NCBI GenBank assembly: GCA_036924085.1
Contig: JAVGWX010000014.1
Coordinates: 37,793,056-37,857,055 of the forward strand
DNA: 64,000 nt
Reading direction: 5' to 3'
From: Ariolimax columbianus
Taxonomy: Eukaryota; Mollusca; Gastropoda; Stylommatophora; Arionidae
Shown: positions 63,886-64,000 of the stretch, piece by piece
How positions within the stretch are numbered: position 1 is the stretch's first letter
Layout of the letters: each line of letters opens with the position of its first letter
The notes under the pieces: model-generated
What the model saw: only the letters and a program-made list of their open reading frames with translations
The model's database searches: none
Told to the model about the DNA's origin: nothing
Translations under genes and position numbers: made by a program

Positions 63886-64000
63886 CTGTCCATCGTTGTC
63901 GGTGACAACCACTGACATCATCCTTATAGGATGTGTTCTGTTCCGTTTTGTTCTTGCAATAGCTTGTGTCATGTCTCTGCCCGGTGTTTGTTGGACCACA

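Overview
This window is a stretch of animal (metazoan) genome made almost entirely of transposable-element debris, tandem repeats and simple-sequence tracts. I recognise no host gene, no functional RNA gene and no bacterial feature. The non-LTR retrotransposons (LINEs) are RT + RNase H, CR1-like and several RTE-like families. Together with tRNA-derived SINEs and many minisatellites they fit a mollusc-like lophotrochozoan, perhaps a heterobranch gastropod. That placement rests on remembered family resemblance and is moderate at best.

Labels used below. LINE-J: RT + RNase H LINE with a (GAA)n tail; copies at 32.8, 38.5, 48.6, 50-52.6 (intact ORF) and 58.1-59.6 kb. CR1: copies at 4.3, 8.1-12.1, 26.3-26.8 and 43.4-44.0 kb. 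RTE-a: 8.6-11.1, 43.1, 60.7 kb. RTE-b: 14.5-16.5, 30.1-31.0 kb. RTE-c: 3' end at 15.2 kb, with an internally deleted derivative at 31.35-32.03 kb and a 5' piece at 6.1 kb. RTE-d: 34.4, 53.4 kb. RTE-e: 61.6-62.7 kb. LINE-4: 31.1-32.3 kb. Short elements: SINE-A (tRNA-derived, poly-A), B (5' VNTR head, (AAC)n tail), C, and D ((GAA)n tail).

Layout. 0-8 kb: elements C and B, a 71-bp satellite split by C, a CR1 piece, and a possible LTR. 8-12 kb: a CR1 copy split by an RTE-a copy that itself carries a SINE and two minisatellites. 14.5-16.5 kb: RTE-b split by element C, which is split by an RTE-c end. 16.5-27 kb: minisatellites, D, endonuclease and RNase H fragments, SINE-A in CR1. 27-34 kb: endonuclease, RT and LINE-4 fragments plus LINE-J. 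34-47 kb: minisatellites, D, LINE-J, a CR1 end and a 1.9-kb array of an 18-bp unit. 47-53 kb: element B with both repeat expansions, then the one intact LINE-J ORF. 53-64 kb: D, SINE-A, RTE-d, diverged LINE-J, RTE-a, RTE-e, B.

Main result: at least six minisatellite arrays are in-place amplifications of short pieces of reverse-transcriptase coding sequence. In each case a related copy elsewhere in this window carries the same piece once. Further arrays come from SINE bodies, heads and tails. Together with the LINE/SINE (GAA)n tails, retrotransposons appear to be the seed of much of the tandem repeat here.
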